DNA of 34,726 nucleotides from Gammaproteobacteria bacterium (GTDB lineage Bacteria; Pseudomonadota; Gammaproteobacteria; Pseudomonadales; Azotimanducaceae): NCBI GenBank assembly GCA_026705345.1, contig JAPPAV010000079.1:1-34726 (forward strand). The letters are read 5' to 3'. Every line of letters starts with the position of its first letter. Position 1 is the first letter of the stretch. The notes below the pieces were generated by a model. It ran no database searches, was not told the DNA's origin, and saw nothing but the letters and a program-made list of their open reading frames with translations. The translations under genes and the position numbers were made by a program. This document shows positions 22,175 through 31,571 of the stretch, piece by piece.

Positions 22175-24352
22175 ATGCCTGGCAGCAGACCGGCCGTGCT
22201 TGCGCTCGTCGCGGGCACCCTGTGCTGGGGGAGCGTGTGTGCGCAGACGCCGGGGCCCACGCAAGCGTCCACCGACTGGCTCGGCAAGCAGTTCGGATAC
22301 GTGGCGGACAACGAGTCGTTGCGCGCGCTGCTCTACGAGTTCGGTACCACGCTGGGCGTGCCGGTCATCGTCAGCAGCGCGGTCAACGTTGTCGCCGACG
22401 GCGAGGTTCCGGTCGCATCCGCCGAGCGTTTCCTCGCCGAGATCCACGCGCGCTACGGGCTGATCTGGGTATACGACGGCACCATGCTCTACCTGTACGA
22501 CGGCACCGAGTCCGTCAGCGAGACGGTCCCGTTCCCGTCCGCCCGCCGCAGCGCCTTCCAGAATGCCGTCGAGACGACCGGCATTCGCGGCGTGCCGCTG
22601 AACTGGATCCACCTGCCCGCCGAGAACGCGTTGCAGCTCTCCGGCCCGCCACGCTTCGTCGAGTGGGCCGCGGAACTGGCCAAGGGGCTCGCCGGGAGCG
22701 GCGACATGACGGCGTCGCTCGGGGAAGCTGACTTCGCGATCCGGATCTTCGAGGTCGAGCACGGCTACGCGGACGGATCCACTGGGGGCACGGACGGGGT
22801 GGGGCTTGCAGGTCTTGCCGAGATGATCGCCAAGCTGATGAACGTCGGCCACGTTTCGGGCATGGCTGGCGCGGCGGCGGGATCGGCAGCGGACGGGGTG
22901 TCGAAGATGCGCGGGTCGGGCCTGATCGGCGCTGCTGGGGCGCCGGATTCCGCAGGTATCGGCCCGGTCGTCGCCGCGCGGGGGGCGGGCGACGAGGCCT
23001 TCGTGTTCGGCGATCCGCGGCTCAACGCCATCGTCGTGCGCGACTTGGCAGCGCGGATGCCGGTCTACGAGCGGCTGATCGCGGAACTCGACCGTCCCGT
23101 GGATCAAATCGAGATCGCCGTCTCGGTGCTTGACGTCGATGCGTCGGCGGCCGAGGAACTCGGCTTCGAATTCGCTTCCGGCCCGTTCGAGTTCGACATG
23201 GGCGCTGCCGACGCGACGATCCGCTACGACGAGGAGGTTCTCGACGTGGAGGGGATCGCGGTGCGCATCCGCGCCCTGCACAATGCCGGGCGGAGCCGCG
23301 TCCTGACGCGGCCGTCGGTGACGACGCTCGACAACCACGAGGCGTCGTTCCGCAACAATCGAACCTTCTACGTACGCTTGGGCGGCAACGACGCCGAAGC
23401 CGTCGACCTCGCACCGGTGTCGTACGGGTGGGTGGTGCGCATCCGTCCGCACATCGTCTACGGCGGCGATCACCGGCTGGTGCAGCTCGCGATCCATATC
23501 GAGGACGGCAGCCGCGGGGGCGCGGACTTGGCGGTAACCGGTGTTCCGGAGGTCTCGCAGAACGTCATCCGGACCCGCGCGGTGGTTCGCGAAGGCGGCA
23601 GTCTCCTGATCGGCGGCTACACGGTCCGGGAACAGACGCGTTTTCGGCAGCGGATTCCCGTGGTCGGCCGGATTCCCCTCGTCGGTCGGCTGCTGTCGGC
23701 ACGCGCCGACCGGGATCAGTCCGTGGCGCGCTACTTCCTGATCACGCCGACGATCCTGCACGCCGGGATCTCGTACTCGATCAACACCGGATTCGAGGGC
23801 GACGCCCTCGACCGAGCGGACGCCGTGGCGCCCGTGCCTGCAGCGGCGAATCCGGCTCCAACGCCGCAGGCGCCCGCGCCGGTAGCCGAGCCTGTTGACG
23901 ATACCGGCCAAGGGGAGCCGTCATCGGGGGTTCCTGCACGCGAGCCGCCAGGTGTCCGCCCGACCACCTCCGGCCCGGGGCGCGAAGTGTTCCATGGGCC
24001 CCGCTACATCGATGTCGGCGCGTATCCGGCCGGTCACTACGCGGTGCAGGTCATCGCGCTGTCGAGCGCCGACAGGCTCGACGCCTTCGTGCAGGCACAC
24101 GGGCTGCAGCACATGATGGGGGTTGCCCGGCCCGGCGCGGCCGAGGCCGGTTTCGCGTTGCTGGAGGGCGTCTATCCGGACCGGGCCGCCGCGCTTGCCG
24201 CCGCCGAACGTCTACGCGACGACGACCGGTTCGGAATCCCCTTCGTCCGCCGGGTGGAAAGCCTGCGGACCCCGACGCCGATCCTCCGGGACACCGGCGT
24301 CGCACATCGACCATCACTCCGTTCCACCACGAATCCGAGGAGCTTTCCATGA
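22175..24352 (+). CDS. sctC: T3SS secretin SctC with C-terminal SPOR domain
   Basis: A 725-residue outer-membrane secretin. The signal peptide ends near CAQTPG (residue about 23). The N0 domain (NESLRALLYEFGTTLGVPVI) and N1 region with the T3SS-typical GTMLYLYDGTESVSE and GVPLNWIHLPAENALQLSGP follow. The secretin core includes PVYERLIAELDRPVDQIEIA, GRSRVLTRPSVTTLDNHEAS and VGRIPLVGRLLS, and ends at YFLITPTIL (520-528). A Pro/Ala-rich linker (about 550-615) then leads to a SPOR-like domain (621-697: HYAVQVIALSSADRLDAFVQ, then GFALLEGVYPDRAAALAAAE and FVRRVESL), a peptidoglycan-binding fold. The usual C-terminal pilotin-binding tail is not recognised. Its end overlaps sctB (ATGA). Confidence 0.93.
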   Translation: MPGSRPAVLALVAGTLCWGSVCAQTPGPTQASTDWLGKQFGYVADNESLRALLYEFGTTLGVPVIVSSAVNVVADGEVPVASAERFLAEIHARYGLIWVYDGTMLYLYDGTESVSETVPFPSARRSAFQNAVETTGIRGVPLNWIHLPAENALQLSGPPRFVEWAAELAKGLAGSGDMTASLGEADFAIRIFEVEHGYADGSTGGTDGVGLAGLAEMIAKLMNVGHVSGMAGAAAGSAADGVSKMRGSGLIGAAGAPDSAGIGPVVAARGAGDEAFVFGDPRLNAIVVRDLAARMPVYERLIAELDRPVDQIEIAVSVLDVDASAAEELGFEFASGPFEFDMGAADATIRYDEEVLDVEGIAVRIRALHNAGRSRVLTRPSVTTLDNHEASFRNNRTFYVRLGGNDAEAVDLAPVSYGWVVRIRPHIVYGGDHRLVQLAIHIEDGSRGGADLAVTGVPEVSQNVIRTRAVVREGGSLLIGGYTVREQTRFRQRIPVVGRIPLVGRLLSARADRDQSVARYFLITPTILHAGISYSINTGFEGDALDRADAVAPVPAAANPAPTPQAPAPVAEPVDDTGQGEPSSGVPAREPPGVRPTTSGPGREVFHGPRYIDVGAYPAGHYAVQVIALSSADRLDAFVQAHGLQHMMGVARPGAAEAGFALLEGVYPDRAAALAAAERLRDDDRFGIPFVRRVESLRTPTPILRDTGVAHRPSLRSTTNPRSFP

Positions 24353-25296
24353 GCGACCTAGACGCAGTGTCCGGCCCCGGTCGGATGATCGAGACGCCCG
24401 CACCCGGTGCGGTGGCGCCCGCCGCGGCCCGGCCAGCCATCGACACGGCCCCGGTCCCGGCCGCGGCACCGCCGCCGGAGTCGGCGGCGCCGCTGCCTGC
24501 GGGCCGGCAGCCGATCGACTACGGGCTGGCCGGCGCAGGGATGCAGTCGATTGCCGACAATGTCGGCGTCGACTTCGGGCATATTGCCGCGTTGATGATG
24601 CAGATCGATTCCGAGATCGCCCGCGCGACGCGGGACGCGGAGGTGGCCCAGATCGACTCGGTGGCGCGCGAGATGCATGCTTCGGCGGACGACATCCGCA
24701 AGAGCGCGAAGCTTGCGCTGGCGGGCGGCGTGGTCTCCGGTGCCACCCAGATCGCCAGCGCCGGGATCAGCATCGGCGGCGGCATCCAGGGGATGCGCCT
24801 GACGTCGAGCGGCGCTGCCATGGAACCAACGGTCGAAACGCCGGCAGCATCAGCGCCAGGTGCAGCACCTGCCGAGACGGTGTCTGCCGAGACCGCCACG
24901 CCGCCGGCGTCGGAGGCACCGGGCGAGGAAACGGCGGCGGACACGGTTGAGGAGGATTCGGCGCAGCGGAAGATGGCCGCGCGGCGGCTCGACCACACCC
25001 GGTCGCAGCAACTCTCGGCGCGTTCGCAAAACGTTGCGCTCATGACCGAGGGCCTCGCGAAGCTGTCCACGGCGACCGGCGACATGATCAAGTCGGCGCT
25101 CGACTACGAGTCGCGTCAGACGGACGCTGCCAGCAAGGATGCCGAGGCCCGGGCGGAGGAGCAGCGCGCCTACCTCGACCGGACCAAGGGATTCGCCGAC
25201 TCGATGCAGAAAGGCGCCCAGGACATGCTGCAGATTTTCCAGCAGATGGACGAAAGCCTCCACCAGACCAACAAGGCGGTCTGGTCGCGTGCCTGA
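24349..25296 (+). CDS. sctB: Minor translocator SctB (YopD/EspB/SseD-like)
   Basis: A 315-residue protein with one hydrophobic segment (about residues 122-149, LALAGGVVSGATQIASAGIS) as in YopD/EspB-type translocators. The N-terminus (to about 55) is Pro/Ala-rich and probably disordered. An Ala/Glu-rich spacer (about 155-200) separates the membrane segment from a long coiled coil (KMAARRLDHTRSQQLSARSQ) and a C-terminal helix (FADSMQKGAQDMLQIFQQMD) typical of the family. It would form the host-membrane pore with SctE. Its ATG overlaps the sctC stop, an unusual pairing because translocator genes normally sit together. Confidence 0.82.
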   Translation: MSDLDAVSGPGRMIETPAPGAVAPAAARPAIDTAPVPAAAPPPESAAPLPAGRQPIDYGLAGAGMQSIADNVGVDFGHIAALMMQIDSEIARATRDAEVAQIDSVAREMHASADDIRKSAKLALAGGVVSGATQIASAGISIGGGIQGMRLTSSGAAMEPTVETPAASAPGAAPAETVSAETATPPASEAPGEETAADTVEEDSAQRKMAARRLDHTRSQQLSARSQNVALMTEGLAKLSTATGDMIKSALDYESRQTDAASKDAEARAEEQRAYLDRTKGFADSMQKGAQDMLQIFQQMDESLHQTNKAVWSRA

Positions 25297-25323
25297 CCCG
25301 GAACCGCGCTGGGGCATAACAGC

Positions 25324-26454
25324 GTGAGCGACACCGTCAATGCGACCGTGCCGCTCGGCGGTGCCGCGCCGGCGGCCCGGTCCGGGGAGGCACCTGCCGC
25401 GGACGGACGGTTCCGCGGCGAGCAAGTCCGCCACGTCCGCGACCCCACCGCCGAACTGCAGGATGCCGCCGAGGAACTGACCTTCGCCGAAAGCGAGGTG
25501 GTCGAGAAGCGGCTTTCGCAACGCCGTCTGCGTAGCAGCGACGGTGCGCCGTCCGCGCGCCTTGAGCGCATCCGCGAGTACCTTCGCGACGTCCCGGACG
25601 TGGAGCGCAATGCCCGGCTGGCCGAGTTCGCGTCGTCGGTCCTCGAGGACGGGGCCGCCGCGGACGCGGCGCGCTTGCGCGAGCGTGCCCGGCAATTCTC
25701 CGGGGACGAGACGCACCAGCACCTGGCGCTCACCTTCGCCCGCGACCAGGCGGTCGAGGAAGGAGCGGATCCGCATCTGGTGGCTGCGCTCGACGAGGCG
25801 ATCGCGGACCTGCAAGCGGAAAGCGGTGCGGCGGTCCAGGCGGGCCTGAACGTCTCCGCGGTCGCGAGCGCCTTCGCCGGGCGCGGAGGCGGCGACGTGC
25901 AGGGACTGCGCGATTTCTATCGCGACGTGGTGCTGGACTGCGCCGACATCGGCGCGGCCTACGAGCGCGTCGTCGCGGACCATCCGGGCAAGGACTTCGA
26001 CGAGGCGGTGCGGTTCCTGCTGCGGGCGCTCGGGGCCGATCTGGCGGCGACCTCACAGTCCGTGTCGAAGCCGCGAATCAAGCAGCTCATGGACGACATG
26101 TACCAGTTGAAGGCTCTCAACTCAGTGCATGAGCAGTGCGAGGATCTCGTCCGCCGTGTACGGAGAAACTTCGATGCGGACCTCGACGCCGGTGCGCCGA
26201 GAGAGTTGCTCGGCGAACTGCTTGGCGCCCAGGACCGGGCATGGCAGGGCGCGGACGCCTTCGCCGGACTGCCGGGGAAGATGGGCGTACACGGCGACCA
26301 GGCCGGAATCTACCTCCTGCAGGGGTTCAAGGAACTGGTCCGCTTCGTGCCGCTCAAGGCGTTCGGCGACGACGCCGCCAAGCGGGATCGCGTCATGATC
26401 TCGGTCCAGCAGGCACTCGACATCGCGATTGAGAACGAAGACTTCGATGACTGA
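25324..26454 (+). CDS. sctW: T3SS gatekeeper SctW (YopN-TyeA fusion type)
   Basis: A 376-residue protein that contains both YopN-like and TyeA-like parts. The first (LQDAAEELTFAESEVVEKRL; RIREYLRDVPDVERNARLAE; LTFARDQAVEEGADPHLVAA) carries the helical gatekeeper repeats. The C-terminal part (LLGAQDRAWQGADAFAGLPG, FLQGFKELVRFVPLKAFGD-like ending) matches TyeA, which is a separate gene in Yersinia but fused in InvE/SepL/MxiC. The gatekeeper blocks effector export until host contact. It starts at GTG 25324 and overlaps the SycN-like gene by eight bases. Confidence 0.88.
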   Translation: MSDTVNATVPLGGAAPAARSGEAPAADGRFRGEQVRHVRDPTAELQDAAEELTFAESEVVEKRLSQRRLRSSDGAPSARLERIREYLRDVPDVERNARLAEFASSVLEDGAAADAARLRERARQFSGDETHQHLALTFARDQAVEEGADPHLVAALDEAIADLQAESGAAVQAGLNVSAVASAFAGRGGGDVQGLRDFYRDVVLDCADIGAAYERVVADHPGKDFDEAVRFLLRALGADLAATSQSVSKPRIKQLMDDMYQLKALNSVHEQCEDLVRRVRRNFDADLDAGAPRELLGELLGAQDRAWQGADAFAGLPGKMGVHGDQAGIYLLQGFKELVRFVPLKAFGDDAAKRDRVMISVQQALDIAIENEDFDD

Positions 26455-26830
26455 GTCTGGACCGGACTGGTGGCATGCCGCACTGGCGGACTTCGGCGCG
26501 GGGCTCGGATTCGCCGACGCCGCGGCGTGGACAGGGGACGTGCTGAATCTCGCGGTGGAGGATGGCAAGTACCTGATCGACGTCGAGCGTACCGGCGAGA
26601 CCATCGTCCTGGCCGTGCTGCGCCGTGCGCCCGCCGCCGAGGTGGAGGCCAAGGCCCGGCTCCTGCTGCACGCCACTGGCTTCGAACACGACCATCCGTT
26701 CTTCCTGCAGGCGGGTCTGAAGGGCGCAGATGTCCTCGTGCTCGCGGCGCGCGTCGAACGCGCGCAGTCGCGTGGTCTTTTCGACGCACTGGGACTGATC
26801 CTCGGCCTCTATGCGGACATGGGGCTCTAG
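26447..26830 (+). CDS. SycN-like gatekeeper chaperone (CesT fold)
   Basis: A 127-residue protein beginning ESGPDWWHAALADFGAGLGF, much like the start of SycN, followed by class I chaperone strands (LNLAVEDGKYLIDVERTGET, IVLAVLRRAP) and a final helix (GLFDALGLILGLYADM). SycN with YscB binds YopN in Yersinia. The gene lies directly behind sctW and before sctX, exactly as in the yopN-tyeA-sycN-yscX order. The ATG at 26447 lies within the sctW end. Confidence 0.75.
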   Translation: MTESGPDWWHAALADFGAGLGFADAAAWTGDVLNLAVEDGKYLIDVERTGETIVLAVLRRAPAAEVEAKARLLLHATGFEHDHPFFLQAGLKGADVLVLAARVERAQSRGLFDALGLILGLYADMGL

Positions 26831-26833
26831 GCG

Positions 26834-27214
26834 GTGGCCGTCGCGCTGGCTGCCGGCATCGAGGGCGTCTCGTATCAGCGCGCGGTCGACGCGTCGCCCA
26901 CCGACTACCCGCGGCGCAGGGTCGCCCTTCCCGCAGGGGCGGCGATCGCATCCCACGTCCACACGGTGTTCAAATTGGACGGCAGCGAGAAGGCCATGGC
27001 ACGCGCAATACGTCCGCGCCTCGCGAACCCCTACGTGGTGGTACCGGACCGCTACCGGCAGCTGTTCGATGAAATCGAGGCGGCGACGCGCGACCACGCG
27101 GCGGACGAGGACCGGACCGTGCGCATCGTGCAGTCGGCGCGGGCGCTGCTGCTCGCCATGAAGGCCGATTTCGCAGCGCTCGACGGAGCGCGAAGCGCGT
27201 TGATCAGGGCCTGA
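26834..27214 (+). CDS. sctX: T3SS export protein SctX (YscX-like)
   Basis: A 126-residue protein with the pattern of YscX: an N-terminal AGIEGVSYQ, a Pro-rich middle (YPRRRVALPAGAAIASHVHT) and a C-terminal helical part (RYRQLFDEIEAATRDHAADE, VQSARALLLAMKADFA). YscX is an early substrate needed with YscY for function of the SctV export gate in Ysc-type systems. Assignment is supported by position between SycN- and YscY-like genes. It begins with GTG three bases after the preceding stop. Confidence 0.68.
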   Translation: MAVALAAGIEGVSYQRAVDASPTDYPRRRVALPAGAAIASHVHTVFKLDGSEKAMARAIRPRLANPYVVVPDRYRQLFDEIEAATRDHAADEDRTVRIVQSARALLLAMKADFAALDGARSALIRA

Positions 27215-27519
27215 TGCACATGGCGGAGGGTGGGTTCGATGCGCTTGGCGAGGACCACGCCTCGTGGCTCCTTGTGGCGGCGCACAACGAGCTTCGCCAA
27301 CGCCGGGCGGAGCGCGCCGCGGCGTTGCTCGACCTGCTCAGCGTGATCGAGCCCGGGAACATGCAGTGCCGGAAGATGCTCGCCTACGCCTGCTGGCTCG
27401 AGGGTGACCGGGACCGCGCCGCCGCACTGGCGAACGGCGTTCTGCGCGAGCCGCTCGCCGCCGCAGACCGAGCCGCGATGGAGCTGCTGTGCCGCGGCGC
27501 GACCGGCCCGGAAGGCTAA
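27214..27519 (+). CDS. sctY: T3SS chaperone SctY (YscY-like, TPR)
   Basis: A 101-residue protein with a TPR-like core, LLVAAHNELRQRRAERAAAL and LLSVIEPGNMQCRKMLAYAC followed by WLEGDRDRAAALANGVL, matching YscY in size and pattern. YscY binds YscX and the export gate protein SctV. The ATG overlaps the sctX stop by one base, and sctV follows. Together with sctX it points to a Ysc-family system. Confidence 0.78.
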   Translation: MHMAEGGFDALGEDHASWLLVAAHNELRQRRAERAAALLDLLSVIEPGNMQCRKMLAYACWLEGDRDRAAALANGVLREPLAAADRAAMELLCRGATGPEG

Positions 27520-27583
27520 TGGTGGTTGGTGCCAGACTGGTCGAGGTCCGTCGGCCGACGGCGGCGCGCGCGGACCATCGGCG

Positions 27584-29689
27584 ATGATGGTTCCCGACAA
27601 CGTCCAACACGCGCTCAACGCGCTCACCCAGCGCAAGGATGTCCTGCTCGCATCGCTCTTGGTCGCCATCATCTTCATGATGATCCTGCCGTTGCCGACG
27701 GCACTGGTTGACGTGCTGATCGGGACCAGCATGGGCATCGCCGTGGTGCTGCTCATGCTGGCGGTCTACATTTCGTCGGCCGGCGAGTTCTTCGCGTTTC
27801 CGGCGGTGTTGTTGCTCTCCACCCTGTTCCGGCTCGCGCTGGCGATCGCCACGACGCGGCTGGTGCTGCTGCAGGCGGATGCAGGCGCGATCATCGACAC
27901 GTTCGGCAACTTCGTCGTTGCCGGCAACCTCGTGGTCGGACTGGTCATCTTCCTCATCATCACAATCGTGCAGTTCCTGGTGATCACCAAGGGCGCCGAG
28001 CGGGTTGCCGAAGTGAGCGCGCGGTTCTCCCTGGATGCGATGCCGGGCAAGCAGATGAGCATCGACGGCGACATGCGAGCCGGCGTGATCGATATGAACG
28101 AGGCGCGTCGGCGGCGCGAGAAGGTGGAGAAGGAAAGCCAGCTCTACGGCTCCATGGACGGCGCCATGAAATTCGTCAAGGGTGACGCCATCGCCGGACT
28201 CATCATCATCGCCGTCAATCTGGTCGGCGGGTTGGTGATCGGGGTGACGCAGCGAGGCATGAGCATCGAGGAGGCGATGCAGGTCTACTCGATCCTTACC
28301 ATCGGCGACGGCCTCGTGGCACAGATACCGGCGCTGTTGATCGCGATGACCGCGGGGATCATCGTCACCCGGGTCAGCACCGACGATACGGAGAACCTGG
28401 CCACGGACATCGGCGAGCAGTTCGGTGCCCAGCCCAAGGCACTGCTGGTGGCCGGTGCGCTCATGGTGGCGTTCAGCCTGATCCCGGGATTCCCGACGGT
28501 GACCTTCCTGGCCCTGGCCACGGTCACGGGTGGCTCCGGGTTTCTGCTGATGCGGGCGTCGCGTCGGCGTGCCGGGGCGGCGGAGCACAACGTCGCGGCA
28601 GTGCTGACACCGGTGCCCGCGGAGACCAGCTCGGAGGCGGAGGTGGAGGCGGAGCTCCGCGGCGAGCAGGAGATCACGCTCGGTGCGCCGCTCCTGGTGG
28701 ACATCTCCGCATCGCTTCAGGAGCACCTCGAAATGTCCGCGCTCAACCGCGAGGCGGCGAAAGTTCGCCGCGCGCTCTACCTCGATCTCGGCGTGCCGTT
28801 CCCAGGGATGCATGTGCGCTTCAACGAGAACCTCGCGGAGAACGCCTACGCCATCCTGCTCCAGGAGATCCCCGTCGCCCGGGGCGAACTGCGCCCCGGA
28901 CACGTGCTCTACGCCGACAGTCCGCGCCAGCTCGACGTCTTGAGGCTTCCGCATGAAACGGGCGAGCCGTTCCTGCCGAACGTGGCAACCGTCTGGCTCG
29001 ACAGCGCCCACGCCGAGGCGCTCGCACAGGCATCGATGTCCTACCTGGAACTGCACCGCGTGCTGACCTTCCACCTCGCCTACGTTATGAAGCGCTACGC
29101 GGAGGAGTTCATCGGCATCCAGGAGACCTACAACCTGTTTGGGCGGCTCGAGCAGACCTTTCCGGACCTCATCAAGGAGGCGCAACGCGTCCTGCCCGTG
29201 AACCAGACGACGGAAGTCTTCAAGCGCTTGGTGGGCGAGGACATCTCGATTCGCAACGTGCGGTTGATCCTCGAGTCGCTGGTCGAGTGGGGCCAGCAGG
29301 AGAAGGACGTGGTGGTTCTCACGGAATACGTCCGCGGCAATCTCAAGCGCTACATCAGCTGCAAGTACAGTAGCGACCAGAACGTCCTGTCGGCGTACCT
29401 GCTCGACGAGGACGTCGAGGAGCTTGTGCGCGGCGGCATCCGGCAGACGGCGTCCGGAAACTACCTCGCCCTCGACCCGTCGGCGACGCGGCAGCTGGTC
29501 GCGCAGGCGAAGTCGCTGGTTGGCGACATCGGTCGCTTGGAGCACAAGCCCGTGGTCGTCACGGCCATGGACATCCGCCGCTATGTGCGCAAGATGCTGG
29601 AGCTCGAGATCGCCGACCTTGCCGTGCTGTCGTTCCAGGAATTGACGCCGGAGGTGACGGTGCAGCCCCTGGGGCGGATCGCGCTGTAG
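27584..29689 (+). CDS. sctV: T3SS export gate protein SctV
   Basis: A 701-residue FHIPEP-family (LcrD/InvA/FlhA) protein. The N-terminal half has about eight membrane helices with the conserved [60 protein letters not shown] and the family signature in [20 protein letters not shown]. The cytoplasmic half (from about 340) forms the nonameric ring that receives chaperone-substrate complexes. The ATG at 27584 (or 27587) gives the expected N-terminus ([20 protein letters not shown]), although no clear ribosome-binding site precedes it. The frame is open back into sctY. Confidence 0.97.
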   Translation: MMVPDNVQHALNALTQRKDVLLASLLVAIIFMMILPLPTALVDVLIGTSMGIAVVLLMLAVYISSAGEFFAFPAVLLLSTLFRLALAIATTRLVLLQADAGAIIDTFGNFVVAGNLVVGLVIFLIITIVQFLVITKGAERVAEVSARFSLDAMPGKQMSIDGDMRAGVIDMNEARRRREKVEKESQLYGSMDGAMKFVKGDAIAGLIIIAVNLVGGLVIGVTQRGMSIEEAMQVYSILTIGDGLVAQIPALLIAMTAGIIVTRVSTDDTENLATDIGEQFGAQPKALLVAGALMVAFSLIPGFPTVTFLALATVTGGSGFLLMRASRRRAGAAEHNVAAVLTPVPAETSSEAEVEAELRGEQEITLGAPLLVDISASLQEHLEMSALNREAAKVRRALYLDLGVPFPGMHVRFNENLAENAYAILLQEIPVARGELRPGHVLYADSPRQLDVLRLPHETGEPFLPNVATVWLDSAHAEALAQASMSYLELHRVLTFHLAYVMKRYAEEFIGIQETYNLFGRLEQTFPDLIKEAQRVLPVNQTTEVFKRLVGEDISIRNVRLILESLVEWGQQEKDVVVLTEYVRGNLKRYISCKYSSDQNVLSAYLLDEDVEELVRGGIRQTASGNYLALDPSATRQLVAQAKSLVGDIGRLEHKPVVVTAMDIRRYVRKMLELEIADLAVLSFQELTPEVTVQPLGRIAL

Positions 29690-29702
29690 GAGCGGGGCGA
29701 CG

Positions 29703-31058
29703 ATGGAAGACGCAGCGAAGGACGGCGTGGACGTGCGCGGGACCCTGGACAGCGAGATGGACCGCATGGAACGCGCCGCCCGCGCGGTGTCGCTGGTCGT
29801 GCGGCGGGGCCGCGTGGTCGGCGTGACCGGTTCACTGGTCCGCGCCGCCGTCGCCGGGGTCGGCGTCGGCGACCTGTGCCGCCTGGAGGGCAACGGTGCG
29901 CGCGAACCGGAGACCCTCGCGGAGGTGGTCGGATTCGAGGGCCGCGATGTGCTGCTGTCGCCATTGGGCACGACGGTGGGGATCTCCGCCGAGACGCCGG
30001 TGGCAGCCACCGGACGCAGGCACGAGGTTAGGGTGGGGGACGGCCTGCTCGGCCGGGTTCTCGACGGCCTCGGACGGCCTCTCGATGGCGGCGCGGCGGA
30101 CTGCCATGCGAACTACCCGGTACTTGCCGAGCCGCCGGACCCGATGCAACGCAAGGTGATCGACACGCCGCTCGGCACCGGCGTGCGCGTACTGGACGGG
30201 CTGCTTACCTGCGGGGAGGGGCAGCGCATGGGCATATTCGCTGCTGCGGGAGGTGGCAAGAGCACGCTGCTGTCGATGCTGATCCGCAATGCCGCGGCGG
30301 ACATCAAGGTTCTCGCGCTGATCGGCGAGCGGGGCCGGGAGGTCCGCGAATTCATCGAGCAGGACATCGGCGCCGAGGGGCTCAAGCAGTCCGTCGTGGT
30401 CGTGGCGACATCCGAGCGGCCGGCGATGGAGCGACTGAAAGCGGCCTACGTCGCCACGGCGATCGCGGAGTATTTCCGCGACCGCGACATGCGCGTTCTG
30501 CTCATGATGGACTCCGTGACGCGCTTTGCACGAGCGCAACGCGAGATCGGGCTGGCCGCAGGCGAACCACCGACCAGAAGGGGGTTCCCGCCGTCCGTGT
30601 TCGCGGCCCTACCGCAGCTCATGGAACGGGCTGGCCAGTCCGACAGGGGCTCGATCACCGCACTCTACACCGTCCTCGTCGAGGGGGACGACATGACCGA
30701 ACCCGTGGCCGACGAAACGCGGTCGATTCTCGACGGCCACATCATCCTGTCACGCTCGCTGGCCCAGGCGAACCACTATCCCGCCGTCGACGTGCTCGCC
30801 AGCGTGAGCAGGGTGATGAATCACATCGTCGGACCGGAACACCTGCGCGTGGCGGGCCGCGCGCGCGAGCTGCTCGCCAAGTACCGCGAGGTCGAACTCC
30901 TGGTCAGGATCGGCGAATACAAGCGCGGTGCCGACGCGCTCGCCGACGAGGCCATCGACAGGGCGGAGTCGATCAATGCCGTACTGCGGCAGGGCATGTT
31001 CGAGCGGTCTAGCCTAGGGGAGACAACCGAGCGCCTTCGCGAGGCGGTCGAGGGCTAG
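29703..31058 (+). CDS. sctN: T3SS ATPase SctN
   Basis: A 451-residue YscN/InvC/FliI-family ATPase. The P-loop [12 protein letters not shown] (Lys186) is followed by the family hallmark [19 protein letters not shown], a Walker B ([20 protein letters not shown]), [20 protein letters not shown], and [20 protein letters not shown]. It forms a hexamer under the export gate and strips chaperones from substrates. It lies 13 bases after sctV and three bases before sctO. Confidence 0.97.
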   Translation: MEDAAKDGVDVRGTLDSEMDRMERAARAVSLVVRRGRVVGVTGSLVRAAVAGVGVGDLCRLEGNGAREPETLAEVVGFEGRDVLLSPLGTTVGISAETPVAATGRRHEVRVGDGLLGRVLDGLGRPLDGGAADCHANYPVLAEPPDPMQRKVIDTPLGTGVRVLDGLLTCGEGQRMGIFAAAGGGKSTLLSMLIRNAAADIKVLALIGERGREVREFIEQDIGAEGLKQSVVVVATSERPAMERLKAAYVATAIAEYFRDRDMRVLLMMDSVTRFARAQREIGLAAGEPPTRRGFPPSVFAALPQLMERAGQSDRGSITALYTVLVEGDDMTEPVADETRSILDGHIILSRSLAQANHYPAVDVLASVSRVMNHIVGPEHLRVAGRARELLAKYREVELLVRIGEYKRGADALADEAIDRAESINAVLRQGMFERSSLGETTERLREAVEG

Positions 31059-31061
31059 GCG

Positions 31062-31520
31062 ATGCTTGACGAACTGCTACGGATCAAACGCCGCCGCGAG
31101 GACAGCGCCGCAGCGGCCCTCGCCGAAGCGAAAGAGGCGGCGGAACGCGCGGAGGACGCTCGGGAAGCGAAACAGCGGGATCTTGCTGACTACGCTGGGT
31201 GGCAGGCGGCCGAGAAGGAACGGCTCTACGCGAAGCTGCACGGTCGGAACGTGACGCGCGACGCGCTCGCCAAGTACCGCGAGGCCGTGGGCGCGTTGCG
31301 CCAGCGCCACCTGCAACTCGAAGAGGAGTTGGCGGAAGCCGTGCAGGCCGAAAACCGCGCCGCGGCGAGTCTGGCAGAGGCGCGTCAGCGGCGCCTCGAG
31401 GCGAACCGGGAGGTGGCCAAGTTCGAGGACTACGGCCAGACACTGGCCGCGGAGGAACGGCGGGCCGCGCAGGCTCGCGAGGACGAGGAGGCAGAGGATG
31501 CCGTATCGGGGAGATCGTGA
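31062..31520 (+). CDS. sctO: T3SS central stalk SctO
   Basis: A 152-residue protein made almost wholly of a charged coiled coil: LDELLRIKRRREDSAAAALA, then AEDAREAKQRDLADYAGWQA and LQLEEELAEAVQAENRAAAS. It has the YscO/FliJ-type hairpin length and the position between ATPase and ruler genes. SctO inserts in the ATPase hexamer and contacts SctV. It starts three bases after the sctN stop. Confidence 0.88.
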   Translation: MLDELLRIKRRREDSAAAALAEAKEAAERAEDAREAKQRDLADYAGWQAAEKERLYAKLHGRNVTRDALAKYREAVGALRQRHLQLEEELAEAVQAENRAAASLAEARQRRLEANREVAKFEDYGQTLAAEERRAAQAREDEEAEDAVSGRS

Positions 31521-31571
31521 GCAGGGGTGTGTTGTCGCCACCCGGCAAACGCGTAGGCATGTGGGGATGCG

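Noticed and set aside
22016-23911. A 631-codon minus-strand frame opposite the secretin gene
   Set aside because: Antisense shadow with Arg/His/Asp-rich composition; the plus strand carries clear secretin motifs.
27338-30010. An 890-codon minus-strand frame opposite sctY, sctV and sctN
   Set aside because: Antisense shadow; it is rich in His/Arg/Asp and spans three certain genes on the plus strand.
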